Notes: generated from the sequence alone by a model not told the origin. 64,000 nt of DNA from Mya arenaria (GCF_026914265.1 NC_069136.1:2458501-2522500); one strand, 5' to 3'. Shown: positions 11,253 to 23,449, counted from the first letter of the stretch. Numbers and translations are program-made.

Positions 11253-12169
11253 ACAAAAAAGAAACAAGGTATGTAACTCAAACTTACCCGATTTCACGGT
11301 AGAGTCCAGTTTTATGTAAATTTCTCAACCAACATATAAACAATCCATTTTTAAATACGTGACATGGAAAGAAGAGTCAATTACTTTTAAAATGGTGTGC
11401 GATATGTGTTAATTTCATGTTCTACAACTCTGTTTTAAGTTAGAATACTCTTCCTTTAGAAACAACATTAGGTGACGTCATGACGTCATGAACTTGCTAA
11501 GCAACATCAGTGTGAAATATATCTGCGTGACTACTTATTGTGAAGTCTGAATAAAGTGTAAACTATCCAGTGGTGTTGGTGTATAATATCTGGAAAAAGA
11601 TTAACAATATGTTGGTATAACTATATTGTCTTTAGACAAACAAGCATAATTCAATGTCAAATTCTCACGCTTTTCTTAAGTCGGAAAAAGTACAGCAAAT
11701 TAAAATCTTCAATTTTCCCCGTGTAAACAGCACTAAACACAGACCTATTAAAGTTATTTTATGCTTCAGTGTACAGATAAATTAATTCCATTCCTTTATA
11801 TCAAAGACTAACACCACAGTTTAAGAAAGAACCGTATCAGTCTTCAAATTAAATCCACTTTAAAATTTTGTTTGAGATGGACATTTTCCTGACAGCGCTC
11901 AGATGTTTCTGATCAACCTCCAAAGAAGAGTATTTGACCCATCCAAGCATGTGTGGCTCACATTCAAGCCGGTACAAAGATGTTAAATGTACATGACACC
12001 ATCTGGGCGCTTGTCGGTAAAATGGCCGGGTGCCTACGAAATTTAAAGAGGATTTAGTTTAAAGACTGATACAGTTGTTTCTAACATTGTGATGTTAGTC
12101 TTTACATAAAACTGGACTCTACCGTGAAATCTGGTAAGTTTGAGTTACATACCTTGTTTCTTTTTTGAT
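11253..12169. mobile_element. Long-armed inverted-repeat element with a split left arm
   Basis: AAAAAAGAAACAAGGTATGT at 11253 onward runs for about 65 bases and is matched in inverse orientation at 12107-12169 (ATACCTTGTTTCTTTTTT). The next part of the right arm (12045-12107; AAAGACTGATACAG, GTTAGTCTTTACAT) pairs with 11800-11860 (AAAGACTAACACC, CGTATCAGTCTTC), not with the base pairs directly following 11320. The simplest reading is a foldback MITE with arms of about 125 bp whose left arm was split by about 480 bp of unrelated DNA at about 11321-11800. That insert contains the palindrome TGACGTCATGACGTCA. Confidence 0.65.
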
Positions 12170-15156
12170 GGAGATTTGTACCTAGGTTTCAGAGTTATTT
12201 CCCATTCAGAAATCTTCGTTCGTACCCATGAGTATTCGTATCCGCTATCGACTTGAAGAAAACACAATCGATTATCGGAATCGGTTGGGCTTTTCTAGCC
12301 GTTATTAATATCACTAATATGTGCATTTATAATAAAGAATAAATACAGAAATACACTCAAATACAATAATTTTTGGACTTAGTCATCATGGACCTTCATG
12401 GAATTTCACACTTATAATATTATTGAAGCTTTCCATTGTCAACCTTAAGCAAGTTTTGAAAAATTCCAGGGGATATGAATCCCCTGGCAGGGGACCAGGG
12501 GATGGGTCGAAATTCCGGAGGATTTTTCTCCCCGCCGGGCAATATGGCATGTATAAATTTTTTTACACTTTTTGAAACTGAAATCAGTCTGGCTTGGTCA
12601 AATTTGGTCCATACCGGCAAATTGCCGGTTTTTAGAAGCCCTGCTAATTGGTGTATTAAAGTTAGCATCAAACACCACAGAATGTTTCCATTTCATTCAA
12701 TAGCTTTATCCCACAGACCCTAATTGTCAATTGTATTACGAAAAAGCACCCTCATTACCAAAAATTGTATTTGGTGTCAGAAATGAGAATTACCATTGAT
12801 CAGTAAATTCAAATAGTGAGATATAATGTCGTTGCACAAAGGGCTAAGTCATAACACAAAATAAAAAAAGATGTTCACGAGTACATTTTCCTAAATTTCT
12901 TTGGATTTCGGAGTCGGACATTGTCGGAAAATATCTGGTTAAAGTCAATGTATCCTGCCATTTTATTCGTGTCATAGAAATGCTTCCATTTTCATTGTCG
13001 AGATGGCGAAAATTAATGAAAATAACTGAAACTTGATTTTCGTCGTCTGCAGTGCTTAACCTTCTTTTAGAGAGAACCTTACGTTTTAACCTAAAGAAAA
13101 AAAAACGAAAATAAAATATTCCCTTCCACGAAGTAGTCTTATTTACTTCCCCTATCACAGTGTAATACAAACGGTTACTTACCGTATTTGCTGTCAATTT
13201 TAAACCAAGTGGGGGAGGTTTATACAAACAAATTGAAATCAATGGTTCTTGATATATCGGAAAGCATGTTGTTCACTGTCCTTCCTGAATCCAGCATAAC
13301 ACATTATTGTAGTGTTACAGAAATACTGTAATTCCTTATCTTAAAATAGACGCGCGCAATTTTGAACCCATTTCGATCCGCCATATTGCTCATGAGGAAT
13401 GACGTCACCATTACCGTTGTGTGGAAAATTCTCAATAAAAAAAGTTCTTATGATTGATAGACATGTTTTCACATGCTCAATTCACTGTAAATCAAAACTA
13501 TCATTATTCCTGAAACTTTTATACTTTAAATATCTATTCTTGCTTGATTTATCATTTAGAGTAGAGATTAAAGCATAACCGCTGCCCTATAGTTGAAAGG
13601 TCACTTTGGAAGAGCTGTCATGGCGGACGGTGCAATTTTCAGAGTTTGTTTTGGAGTGGAGTGATTTTTCTTAGGAATAACTTGACCCCCCTTTTTTATT
13701 GGCTTAAAAGGTAATTTAAAGCTTGTACTTTAAGAATATATGTGGTTATCATAGCCTGCATTCGCTCGAAATGCCTTTAAATGTTGCCTAAAAATTATAA
13801 TTTTACATTGAATTATATAGGGAATAACAAATGGTGGTGTGTAACCATGAGGTGTACGAATATTGACGAGAGAGAAAGAGTCAGTTACTCCTCTAGAGAC
13901 TCGACGGTTCATATTTTGAATAATACAACAAAGTAAGTTGATACAATGCATGTTTAACGGTTTATAGCAATAGTTTTCTGGTGTTTTACCAGGTTGTTTC
14001 AATGAAATTTTAGCAACCCGATTCGCCCTCAACTGACATCGCGCCAATTTGTACTTTCTTTGTATGAGAAAACAATGTTAATTGTTCTCTTGAATAATGT
14101 CTGTAAATACTAGTAGTTTTTGTGTAATTGTGATCTTTGATCAGGATCCGAAAGGCCCATGTTATTTACCATTGTTTTCCTTAAATTCAATGTCATCCAG
14201 CAAAATTGTGTAACAAAGTCCAAGTTTCATAATTATTACATCTTTATTTTTAAGTGAGTTTGATGTAATGCAAGGGAGAAAACGAGCAAATCAGCTGATT
14301 TGATGTTATGTACAGAGTTGTCTTTCTTAGTAATTTTAAAATATAATTGCTGTGTGGTCATCTGTGACTATAATCCCTAAATTGACATTTTTTGGTGGGA
14401 ACACTGGATCATTCGGTTCTTTGTTTTCAAGGCGAACACATCATATTTTACTTTGTCTGTAATTGTTGGAATTGGCGGGAAAAGATATTGAAGGTTAGTC
14501 TATTAGTTATACTTTTAGAACCTAGTATTTCTAGAATATTGTTTATTAAGAAGTGTAATTGTTTTAATTACATTTGAGCAGTTGTATCTATATAAGTATT
14601 TAGTAAGTTGGAAATATGATAGTTATAATATTTCTAAAAGGTCAAGATAGTGATTCAACCTTGCATGTTAATATTATAAGTAATATTAATAAATCCACTT
14701 ATTTTAGAATTGCGGCACCAGTTGAATGTATGTGTCAGGAAGAATATAAAGGCAGTTTGGCCTACAGCTGGTGAGTTAGATTATATGTAATGTTGTGAAA
14801 TGTGTTTGTACCTGTTTTGTATATGATGTTTGTATTGTTTTAATATGATTATATTACGTAATAGTATGGCAGCTAGAAAATAGTGTTAATTATGAGGAAT
14901 ATTGATTCTCAAAGTATTATAGAAAATAGACTGAATTAATTGTTAACTCTTGTGTGATATGCTTAAGTTGATGTTTATATACTTTCAGAGCTGTGGATTT
15001 ATAATACATGTAATAAAAGCCCCTAACGACTTCCGACGTGTTAATCAAGTACACTGAACCCTTACTGCTGAGTTAGACCGTTAATATAGTCGTGGCCATA
15101 AGAAAACTACCCTATTACAATTATATATATTGTTATCAAATTCATATTAGTATGTA
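12170..15156. other. No gene recognised; scattered repeat scraps
   Basis: Near 12230-12315 lies a fragment resembling the end of the hAT-type element at 5418-6247 (TCGATTATCG ... ATATCACTAA). Near 12440-12645 is a segment ending AAAACC...GAAGCCCTG that resembles a hAT-type terminus but lacks a visible partner. A 132-residue open frame on the minus strand (12844-13242) has no recognisable domain. ATGGCGGA-type starts occur on both strands (minus near 13386, plus near 13620) without supporting coding frames. Confidence 0.35.
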
Positions 15157-15294
15157 CCATAGCCGCTCGTGTAAGATAGTTTCACCCCGACCCTCGCGCA
15201 GGGTGTTTTGCGGAAACTCGGTAAACCTCGTTTCCGCAAAACACCCTACGCTCGGGTCGAAATGAACCTACATGTATCTTACACTCTCGGCCAT
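15157..15294. mobile_element. Near-perfect foldback hairpin, about 138 bp
   Basis: The left arm CGCTCGTGTAAGATAG...CAGGGTGTTTTGCGGAAAC is mirrored by GTTTCCGCAAAACACCCT...ATCTTACACTCTCGGCC, giving a stem of roughly 60 bp with a loop of only a few bases. It is G+C-richer than its surroundings. The outermost matched bases are CCAT/ATGG. It is most likely a very short foldback MITE. No coding potential. Confidence 0.75.
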
Positions 15295-15771
15295 GGAAGA
15301 TACTTATAAGTTCAATAGTTACTTAATTAAATAAAGCAATACTCGTATACTTAAATTATCCATAGTTTTATTGCATACTATCTTGGAAGGCAAGCTAAAA
15401 ATGAAATTTAAACTGAGTCACAAGGCTTCCGAGCTGACGAAAATCGCAACGGTTCTTTTAGAAAATCGCTGCCACGATTGTGGTAGTCCTCAGCATCACA
15501 TTACCTAGACTATACTGGGTAATCCGTACACTCGTCTAAGAATGCGATTTTAGCTTCAACTACATGTACTACAAACCTCTCAGCCACAAGACTCGGTTTC
15601 GTCTGATCTCAACATAAGCCCAGGTTTCCGGTTTCGTTTTTTCGACTCGTCCACAAACTATACCACAGCGTGTCCGAGGTTTGTAGTTTTTGATCCGGCC
15701 AGGAATATTTATAAATAGTAACATTTTACTGTTAAAAGATACTGATAGGTTATCAGTGGCTGTCAATAAAT
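15295..15771. other. Spacer with a short inverted repeat
   Basis: ACTACAAACCTC (about 15567) and GAGGTTTGTAGT (about 15677) form an inverted pair of 12 bases around a G+C-richer stretch. Nothing else is recognised. Confidence 0.35.
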
Positions 15772-15926
15772 TATTAATATATCATATGTGTTTCCGGTCC
15801 AGGTAGAAAGGATCGACACGAGGGCACGCACTTAAAAACAGATTACAAGGCCTGCCGAGTTACCAGCAACGTAGTGTATTGTATGGTCTGAGTTTCGATC
15901 CGGACCGAAAACACATGATATATTAA
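15772..15926. mobile_element. Short TIR element (MITE), about 155 bp
   Basis: TATTAATATATCATATGTGT followed by TTCCGGTCC on the left is matched inversely by GGACCGAAAACACATGATAT on the right, giving arms of about 28 bp with three or so mismatches. The interior is unrelated and non-coding. Confidence 0.65.
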
Positions 15927-16781
15927 TACATTCTTGTCATTCACTAATAACCCACTTAAAGCCTACATTTCAAGCCAATGAGATCGCCTATAGGCCTTCA
16001 ATTTATACCACATTTAATCAATAAGAGTTGCAGTTTTACAACTTAACAGACTTGACCTCATAATTGTTACATTTGCCCTTCTTAATAATTCTTTTCACTG
16101 GTTATGACGCGTAGTAGATCAATGTTGACTTAAATAATTCCTCTACTACTTGTACTTGACTTTTTTCTGCTTAATTATTTACTTTATTGCGCTTTTGAAA
16201 TGAAATAATGACTTTGTTATTTTCATCTACCAAACAGTAAATTGGGCTGATACTTAAATTAACAACGTGCTTACAGTTAAAAACAATGTGCAAATTATTG
16301 CTCTATTTAACTTTAATTCATTAAATAATTAGGTTATTTTCCATCAGGCCTTAGCCAAAGGTAACCTCAACAGGTTATAAAAGGGAAAAATTGAAAAGAT
16401 GAAGATACAATAGGTAAGCCATATCCACTGTGTAACTTTCATGGAACATCTAAATATCTGTTTAAATGGGTTTGCACTTTAAAAGAATACAATGTATGGC
16501 ACATGAAGACATTTGTTCAAATCAGCGAAAAAGACCAACTTTCATATATATATGTGCATATAGTCGTAAATTTATGTGATTTTTTTGTAAATTTAAGCCG
16601 AAGTAATTTTGAAATGACTCTGTCTTTGAATAAACGGCTTATTTGCTTAAGTTGATATCACCACGGACCTATTGCAAATATGTATTCCAACATCTTAATT
16701 AAAAATTTAGTGTAAATGTGTTTGTGTATTTCAGCCTTGTTGTACTGTGATAAAAACTGATGCCCATATTTGGCCATTTTT
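15927..16781. other. No feature recognised
   Basis: A+T-rich spacer with no open frame, repeat boundary or RNA gene that I can support. Confidence 0.35.
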
Positions 16782-18140
16782 AGCTTGACTATTCGAAGAA
16801 TAAGGAGATAGAGCTATACTACTCACCCAAGCGTCGGCGTCGGCGTCACCCCTTGGTTAAGGTTTTGCGTGCAAGCACACATAGGTTAATATCTCAGCAA
16901 CTACTTGAGGTATTGCATTGAGACTTTATACAGTGGTACTCAACCATCCAACCTACTTAATTAACCAAGTTTGATAACTACTTTGCATTTAATGCCAATA
17001 ATAGGCCTTTATTATTTGACTTAGAAATTCTGGTTAAGGTTTTGCGTGCAAGCACACATAGGTTAATATCTCAGCAACTACTTGAGGTATTGCATTGAGA
17101 CTTCATACAATGGTACTCAACCATCCAACCTACTCAATTAACCAAGTTAGATAACTCTAGTTTGCATTTAATGCGAATAATAAGCCTTTATTATTTGACT
17201 TAGAAATTTTGGTTAAGGTTTTGCGTGCAAGCACACATAGGTTAACATCTCAGCAACTGCCTGAGGTATTGCATTGAGACTTCATACAATGGTACTCAAC
17301 CATCCAACCTACTTAATTAATCAAGTTAGATAACTCTAGTTTGCATTTAATGCGAATAATAAGCCTTTATTATTTGACATAGAAATTTTGGTTAAGGTTT
17401 TGCGTGCAAGCACACATAGGTTAACATCTCAGCAACTGCCTGAGGTATTGCATTGAGACTTGATACAATGGTACTCAACCATCCAACCTACTTAATTTAC
17501 CAAGTTAGATAACTCTAGTTTGCATTTAATGCATATAATTGCTCTTTATGATTCGACTCAGAAATTTTGGTTAAGGTTTTGCATATAAGCACACATAGGT
17601 TAATATCTCAGCAACTACTGGATGAATTGCATTGAGACTTTATAAAATGGTACTCAACCATCCAATCTACTTAAATAACCAAGTAAGATAACTCTAGTTT
17701 GTATTAAATTCAAATAATGGCCCTTTTTTATTCAACATAGAAATTCTGGCTAAGGTTTTGCATGTAACCACTTTTAAGTCAATGCTTCAGCAAATACATC
17801 ATGTATTGCATTGAAACTTTACACACAGGCTCCCAACCATTTAACCTTCTCATTTAAACAAGTAAGATAGCTCTGTCTTTCATATTATATAATTTTTGCC
17901 CCTTTATTATGCGACTTAGCCATTTTGGTTAAGGTCTTGCATGTTAGCACACATAGGATAATATCTCAGCAACTATTTGATGTATTGCATTAAGACTTTA
18001 TACAATTGTATTCAACCATCCAATCTAATTGAATAATCAAGTTAGATAACTGTGTTCCATGCATGTTTCGCCAAAACTTTTCAATCCTTACACTGAAAAT
18101 CGGCGGAATAGTCGAGCGCGCTGTCTCTGTGACAGCCCTT
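16782..18140 (+). mobile_element. Pearl/HINE-like element with about seven 179-bp repeats
   Basis: The left end contains AGCTTGACTATTCGAAGAAT and GTCGGCGTCGGCGTCACC. The right end contains GGAATAGTCGAGC, its partial inverse (GCTYGACTATTC), and then the small hairpin CTGTCTCTGTGACAG. Between them the phrase GGTTAAGGTTTTGCGTGCAA starts units near 16855, 17032, 17211, 17390, 17569, 17748 and 17927. Spacing is 177-179 bp, and divergence grows toward the right. Short inverted termini, a central satellite and a terminal hairpin match the plan of non-autonomous pearl or Helentron-associated elements known in bivalves. That family assignment is inference. Confidence 0.75.
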
Positions 18141-18174
18141 GTTTTACGTTAAACTGAAATGAAACCGGATTATT

Positions 18175-18310
18175 CGGTACATTTAACTTCGCTGCAAGTA
18201 GATCGCGTAGTAATTTCAATTTAGCAGTTAAACTTAATTCTTGGGAATCTTATTTCTTTGCAATAGTACACTTCACTGGCAATCAATTTAAACATGTTAA
18301 ATCTACACAC
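18175..18310. mobile_element. MITE family M1, partial copy 2
   Basis: CTGCAAGTAGATCGCGTAGT, TTGGGAATCTTA and TTGGCAATCAATTTAAA-like phrases are the reverse complement of the interior of the element at 10632-10918 and parallel those at 60823-61109. The terminal repeats with CCTCGGATGTAT are missing, so it is an internal fragment lying just downstream of the 179-bp array. Confidence 0.65.
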
Positions 18311-19321
18311 GAGTGCGAAACAGTGGCTCCAGCTCTTTTAGGAGCTGTATATAAAAAGAGCCAATGACACTTCCGAGCCAGAGCAAATGAACGGACATCA
18401 TCATAAAACGTAAGAATGACTCGTTATTTTTTCTATAATTCGTTATAATGCAAATCCTTCACAAATGTGTATACTACTCAATAAAATTGTTTTGAGAGTA
18501 TAAGAGGAGTAGAGTATTCAAGTTGTTAAATGTAGGAAAATAAAAACGCAATACAGCAGTAATACTTACAACTCTCTTTCGATGCTCTTTCAACGGACTC
18601 GTCATGCCGCCATTTGTCGTCTAGGTTAATTAAATGACTGAAATGGTTGCTTGGTTACAATTTTAAGTCATAATATTGGCCTTTGTATATACTACTTAAA
18701 AATCGAATGTCTCTTTCATGGCTACATCAAGCTCTAAGATATTTCCATTTTAAACGTATTTAAAGACTTGCACGGCTTTTATATTTCAACTGTCGATTAC
18801 TGGACTTGTTTCAGTAGTCTTTCATTTAAACAATTATTAAATATTTACCATGTATTAAACATGATTTTTAAGAGAAATGGCAAGTTTCAGAAGTGTCATT
18901 TATAAGTAGTACTCTCGTTGTATTGATTTCCATTGGACTCATTTACTTACGGGCTGTTTAAATGAAAAGAAGATATTGATTTGGAGAAACGACCTTGCAT
19001 TGAATTATTCATGTTCGGTTCTTTTTATTTGTTAACGTGCTTTAGCTACAGTATGTTTGTGGCGTATTTGCAATTGTATATACAGTGCAATCATAATATC
19101 AAGGATATGGTATATATTGGGACTACAGTGTTTGCAAAATTGAACGCTTTTGATCAATCTACAATTATGTGTTACTGTTACTTTAAAACAAATGTGCTCA
19201 GTATTGTAGATTAAAAAAAATGACGACTACGATAGCGAAAGAGTTTCGAGAAGCCATATAGATAACTGCTTTACGAATGCATTTTTCTGAAACAATAACT
19301 TACTATCTCTTAAATATAATA
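18311..19321. other. No feature recognised
   Basis: A palindrome AGCTCTTTTAGGAGCT is seen near 18331. The open frame near 18981-19214 has no recognisable domain. Part of this stretch may be intron or 5' flank of the decayed exon that follows. Confidence 0.35.
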
Positions 19322-19547
19322 CTGGTTGACAAAACACGGATACAGAAAGAAAATCAATTGGATTTTGTTCAGGATAGTGCTTGGTGCTGGGTGATTGTGA
19401 TCGGTGCATTCCTCGCTCACGTGATCACCCATGGTATACTTTACTCGTTCGGAATCCTATTTATAGCAATGGAGGAGTAATATGGGGGCACAAAAGCTGA
19501 GATCGCATTGATACCGTCGCTCATGTCTGGAACTTTGTACCTTGTAG
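19322..19547 (+). pseudogene. Decayed duplicate of SLC16-like first coding exon
   Basis: This 226-bp block aligns without gaps to coding exon 1 of the transporter gene (38493-38718). The start codon is CTG instead of ATG, and an AAA lysine codon has become TAA at 19478-19480. The GT splice donor at 19548 is kept. From about 19366 to the donor only five differences in about 182 bp are seen. The first 43 bp differ at about 12 positions, and the introns beyond the donor do not match. No other transporter exons were found nearby. It could be the remnant of a tandem gene copy refreshed by gene conversion, or a duplicated exon. As read, it cannot encode a transporter. Confidence 0.9.
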
Positions 19548-20574
19548 GTGTGTTTGAAAACAATTAAGTAAGTCACATTGAGAACGATTTATATAAAAAA
19601 CAACTGTTCTATATCTTCTTCTTGATGCTTTAAATGATACCATAAGGTCAAACCAAATCAATATTTTGTTACTCGGTTTTAGGCCAAAAAATGGAACGAG
19701 CGAGCTAAAAATAAATAAATACATTTTTTTTTTCATTTTTTATAAAATCTGTAGCGAGCGAAAGGCGAAAATTATTTTTTCTTATAACCGATATAAAAAA
19801 GGAAGATTATTCAATTTAGCTTCCCTTTACCCTATTTAAACACAATCTTGAATTTAATCTCTATACGTCAATGGAATAATGTTTCAATACAGTCATACTA
19901 TTAACTAATCCGTTTTCAATTTTGAATAAATGACTTTAAAGGCGCTTATACTAGCTCTATAATTTTGTTTGCATCGACCATGCTTTTAATATGCAGGGGC
20001 GGCTCCAGAAATTGAAGTAAGAGGGGGCGTAATCTTTTGACATGCGTCCTCCCTCAAACCTGAAATTTATATGCTTTAAAATGTTGGCAGGGGGATGGGT
20101 TACTCCCAAACAGTTTTTTAATAATTCCTACTCCAAAATGGTGCATTTTCAGCGTATCGTTTCGCTTTCCTCCGATATTGACACAAAAAGTAAACTTGGA
20201 CGATGTAACGGGAGAGGGAACGCCCCGCCCCTAAATCAGCTAGTAATATGCACACATGTAGTCGGTTGCAAATTCTCATAATTGTCACCTCATTCAGGTC
20301 ATTCATACATGTCAGTAACGATAATCTCTACCAATTTTGATCACTCTGATGTCTGTTACTATATTCTGACGCATGCTTTCAATAACATTATGTTTAGTTT
20401 TATATATGGTTCATACGTTTGTGAATTACTTTAACATGCGTTAACTTTAATTGTAACGGTTGAATATGTATATGATGGTGGCTGATGAACTATAGGTTTA
20501 ATACCAATAAATTCTATTATATTCTTATTGGCGTGCTTGTATCTGCAAATTAAACACTACTTAACTCTTAAACC
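19548..20574. other. No gene; faint hAT-like and AT/GC-patch relics
   Basis: Near 19680-19790, TTTTAGGCCAAAAAATGGAA with GAACGAGCGAGC and GTAGCGAGCGAAAGG resembles the subterminal GAGCGAGCGAGCGAAAA region of the Harbinger-like element's right end (about 35800-35840). Near 19995-20235, CAGGGGCGGCTCCAG and CGCCCCGCCCCTA could be the ends of a hAT-like MITE of about 240 bp, but I could not confirm a target duplication. Confidence 0.3.
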
Positions 20575-21105
20575 GCTGTCATACTAATGCTGCGTTCCCA
20601 CGGCGTCCGAGAAAAATCTAGAAACGCCGCTCTGCGCGCAATGGAATCGCTTGCATCGACGCGGTATTGCAATGGCATCGCCAGTTAACACGGTGGGATC
20701 ACATAGATCACCGAGCGACGTCGCGCACTTGGAGCATGCCGAAAACAAACGCCGTCGCTCGGCGTTCTGACAATAGTGCAGTTGGATCGCCGTAAGTTCG
20801 CCGTAGCAGCGCAGTAGGATATCCTACATCGCCGCATGATTACCATTGGCGCGTACAGAGGTCGCATTGCGAACGCAATGATTGTTGGTGGCGACCGCAT
20901 GGTAATCGCACGGCGTTCTCCGAGATTACCCTGCGTCTCTACCTCGCTGATATTGTGCGTCTACGGCACTTACTATTACAAGTGACCTCTCATTGGCCGA
21001 AATAGATAAGGCGCACGAAACCTGGAAGTAGTCATTCTGTTGATCGACGCCTTAGTGTAATAGTATGACTCTATTGGGAGTTACTTAAGTAAACCCGGCG
21101 AAAAC

Positions 21106-21160
<55 letters not shown>

Positions 21161-21905
21161 CACTCTTTGTCAGTCAATTAAAGGAAACTTTGCGGTTTTC
21201 TTATATCCAATACTTAGCATTGAGGACAAGGAGTGGGTACTTGTGATATTTCACAATGAGATTTAGTTGTCTTACTGCTCTCTTACAACGATCGTACGAA
21301 GCCGCCACGGCGATCATTGCGCTCCCAATACGCTTCTACCGCGTCATTTAGCTTTTGAATAATAATAAACCAACCCAACAAAATAATATAAAGAAATGAT
21401 ATCTGCAACATTCATTTCACTTTGATGTGCAACAACACACGGTGATACTGCTTGCCTACATGCAGGTCCAGCAGATCCAGGATTATCTTTCTCTGCCTTC
21501 TTTTCCCTACCACCTCTTTTGGCGGGTATGATCCCAACCGTTCGAGATCAAATGGAAGAATGAAGAACTGATGGAGACGTTGTTTTTTTTGTGTGCAAAA
21601 CAACACGCCATCAGCGCAGTGTGAGCGCCGTGAAAGCGTAGTGCACTTGCAGTGCGCGTGCTACGACAACTCGATTGACGCAGTGGAAGCGCCTTGAGAG
21701 CGCCATGAGCGCAGGCCATCGGTAACTAGAACTCCGTACGAATGCAGTAGAACGCAAAGGAGCTCCATAGAAACGCCAAGATCGCCGTAATAACGCCGTG
21801 ACATCACTATCTTCATAAAAAACATCATTTTCGTCCTGCAATCTTACGGCGTTATGGGGAATTTAACATCATGGCGCAATCGCGAGGCTACGCGGCTATG
21901 TGTGA
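20575..21905. other. G+C-rich island with recurrent CGCCG/CGGCG motifs
   Basis: Against an A+T-rich background this segment is visibly G+C-richer. Words such as ACGGCGTTCT, ATCGCCGTA, GCGATC and CACGGCG recur in both orientations. The edges at about 20580 (GTCATACTAATGCTGCG) and 21050-21070 (CGCC...GTAATAGTATGAC) look like a weak inverted pair, so part may be a DNA-transposon derivative. A (TG)n run lies inside. The minus-strand open frames (for example 21841-21611) reflect composition rather than recognisable proteins. Confidence 0.45.
21111..21159. repeat. (TG)n microsatellite
   Basis: About 24 uninterrupted TG dinucleotides. Expected to be length-polymorphic. Confidence 0.97.
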
Positions 21906-22782
21906 CTTGGTTTTACCTCGTGCATGTTAATGTTTAATTTGATCCTGGTAATTGGAATTGTAGTTCAGCGTGAACTATTAGAAATATCATTGTATATCAT
22001 TATATCAATATTATTGTGTTTTCCGAGCTGTTGATTTTATATCGCGTTAAATATGCATCATTTAGCATTCGTTATAGCTTCATCGAAAGAGAGTTCAAAC
22101 ACCGTATCAATATAATTATTCTCAGCTCTTCTATGATACATGAGTGTGCTAACTCTCTTAACGGTTAATAAAGGGAAAATAATAAACAACACCAAATGAT
22201 AGTCAATATGTATTGTTCACTTGTCGTGCCATTAAATGCATATAATTAAACATTTTATGATTAAATAACCAGAAACATATAAATCCGTCAACCCAAAGCC
22301 CAACTCAACAAATCAAAGTACGGTAAACATAAATTTAACTCATACCAGACAATAACCTGCAAAATCAATACAAAACCATGGTCACCTCACTATATAAATA
22401 AGTAGAACTTCATATAAATATATGAACAATAAGATGAAAACACAACAACAGCAAAAGTAACATTAACTATCCTACAACAATTGCTGAAATGGTAAAACCT
22501 AATATCTAAGAAAGATAATCAAACAATCATTAAATGAAACAAGACCATGGCTTACTTCCCTTGAAAATACAGTCTAGTAGAAATCACTATAAATTTGAAA
22601 TGACTCTGAGGAAAAAAATTCTCAAACGATTAATACCCTCAAAATTTAAATGCAGACCTCCATCCATGCGAGCAAACAAATGCTTTTTTTTATTTCGCCT
22701 TTTTAACAAAATGGTCTATATGATCTGATAAATAAAAAAAATAAGTCTTTAGCAATTCCTTCATCCTTTTCCAAGTATGAAT
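21906..22782. other. Probable 3' region of the YR retrotransposon and flank
   Basis: A-rich, non-coding on both strands. If the tyrosine-recombinase retrotransposon on the minus strand ends below its last open frame (22783), its 3' terminal repeats should lie here. I could not match any segment to the 5' side near 37.6 kb, so the end point is unknown. Confidence 0.3.
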
Positions 22783-23157
22783 TTAAGCCGTGGATAACGT
22801 TTTTTTGACCGCATCATCTACCGGTCGAGGGAGTACTGACAACACTATGATACGAATATAAGGATGACGTGATCTTATTCCCCTAATCAGATCAGCAAAA
22901 GCACTGCACATAAAAGAAACATTTTCACCGTTGGCCACATTATTGGTGCCCACATGTATCAAAATAAAACTAAATTGCAGCAAACTAATTCCAGCAATTT
23001 GACGTGTTAGTCGTGAAATAATGGTCCCTGGAAATGGATACACATCTACTCCCTCGATCAGTGATAAATGTTTTATTATAGAGTCTCCAATAATAATGCC
23101 TCTACGAACTTCTGAAAAATACATCGAAGAACATGTAAACCAATGACAAAATTTCAT
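22783..23157 (-). pseudogene. SGNH/GDSL hydrolase-like ORF of the YR retrotransposon
   Basis: This 124-residue reading has IIGDSIIKHL near residues 21-30 (the GDS block with the nucleophile serine) and HVGTNNVANGE further on (the GxN block III). A polar I-R-S-R-H-P-Y region before VLSVLPRP follows. The C-terminal D-x-x-H block was not seen, so the domain is incomplete. Hydrolase ORFs of this family are known in some YR retrotransposons and some CR1-type LINEs, with unclear function. It lies directly downstream of the recombinase on the same strand, consistent with a third ORF of the element. Confidence 0.65.
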
Positions 23158-23449
23158 TTATTATTATTGTAATATACACATTTATATGAACTAATTAAAG
23201 TAGCACATTTTACCTAATAACATAATCTTAATCCTACAATTAAGAAAGTAAAACTGAGAAGGACTTTAAACCTATCTAAACATGACTTTAAACCTATCTT
23301 AAATTTACTGACCAAAAACAAAAGATCCCTGAAGACTTTACTGGCATTTGAATACCATATCTTGTCCAGTAAGTGTAACCATCTCTCTAAAAACAAAACC
23401 CCTTTTCCGTTAGGACAAAGGAAAAAGCCATTCAGAAAACACCCTTGTA

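Noticed and set aside
12844-13242. A 132-residue open frame on the minus strand as a gene
   Set aside because: No recognisable domain, unremarkable composition with a poly-T-encoded FRFFFFR stretch, and no splice or promoter context.
19995-20235. A hAT MITE with CAGGGGCGG-type ends
   Set aside because: One end looks right, but the partner is imperfect and no duplication was found. Left as a mention only.
21507-21841. Minus-strand open frames in the G+C-rich island
   Set aside because: Alanine/arginine-rich readings driven by base composition, with no recognisable motif.
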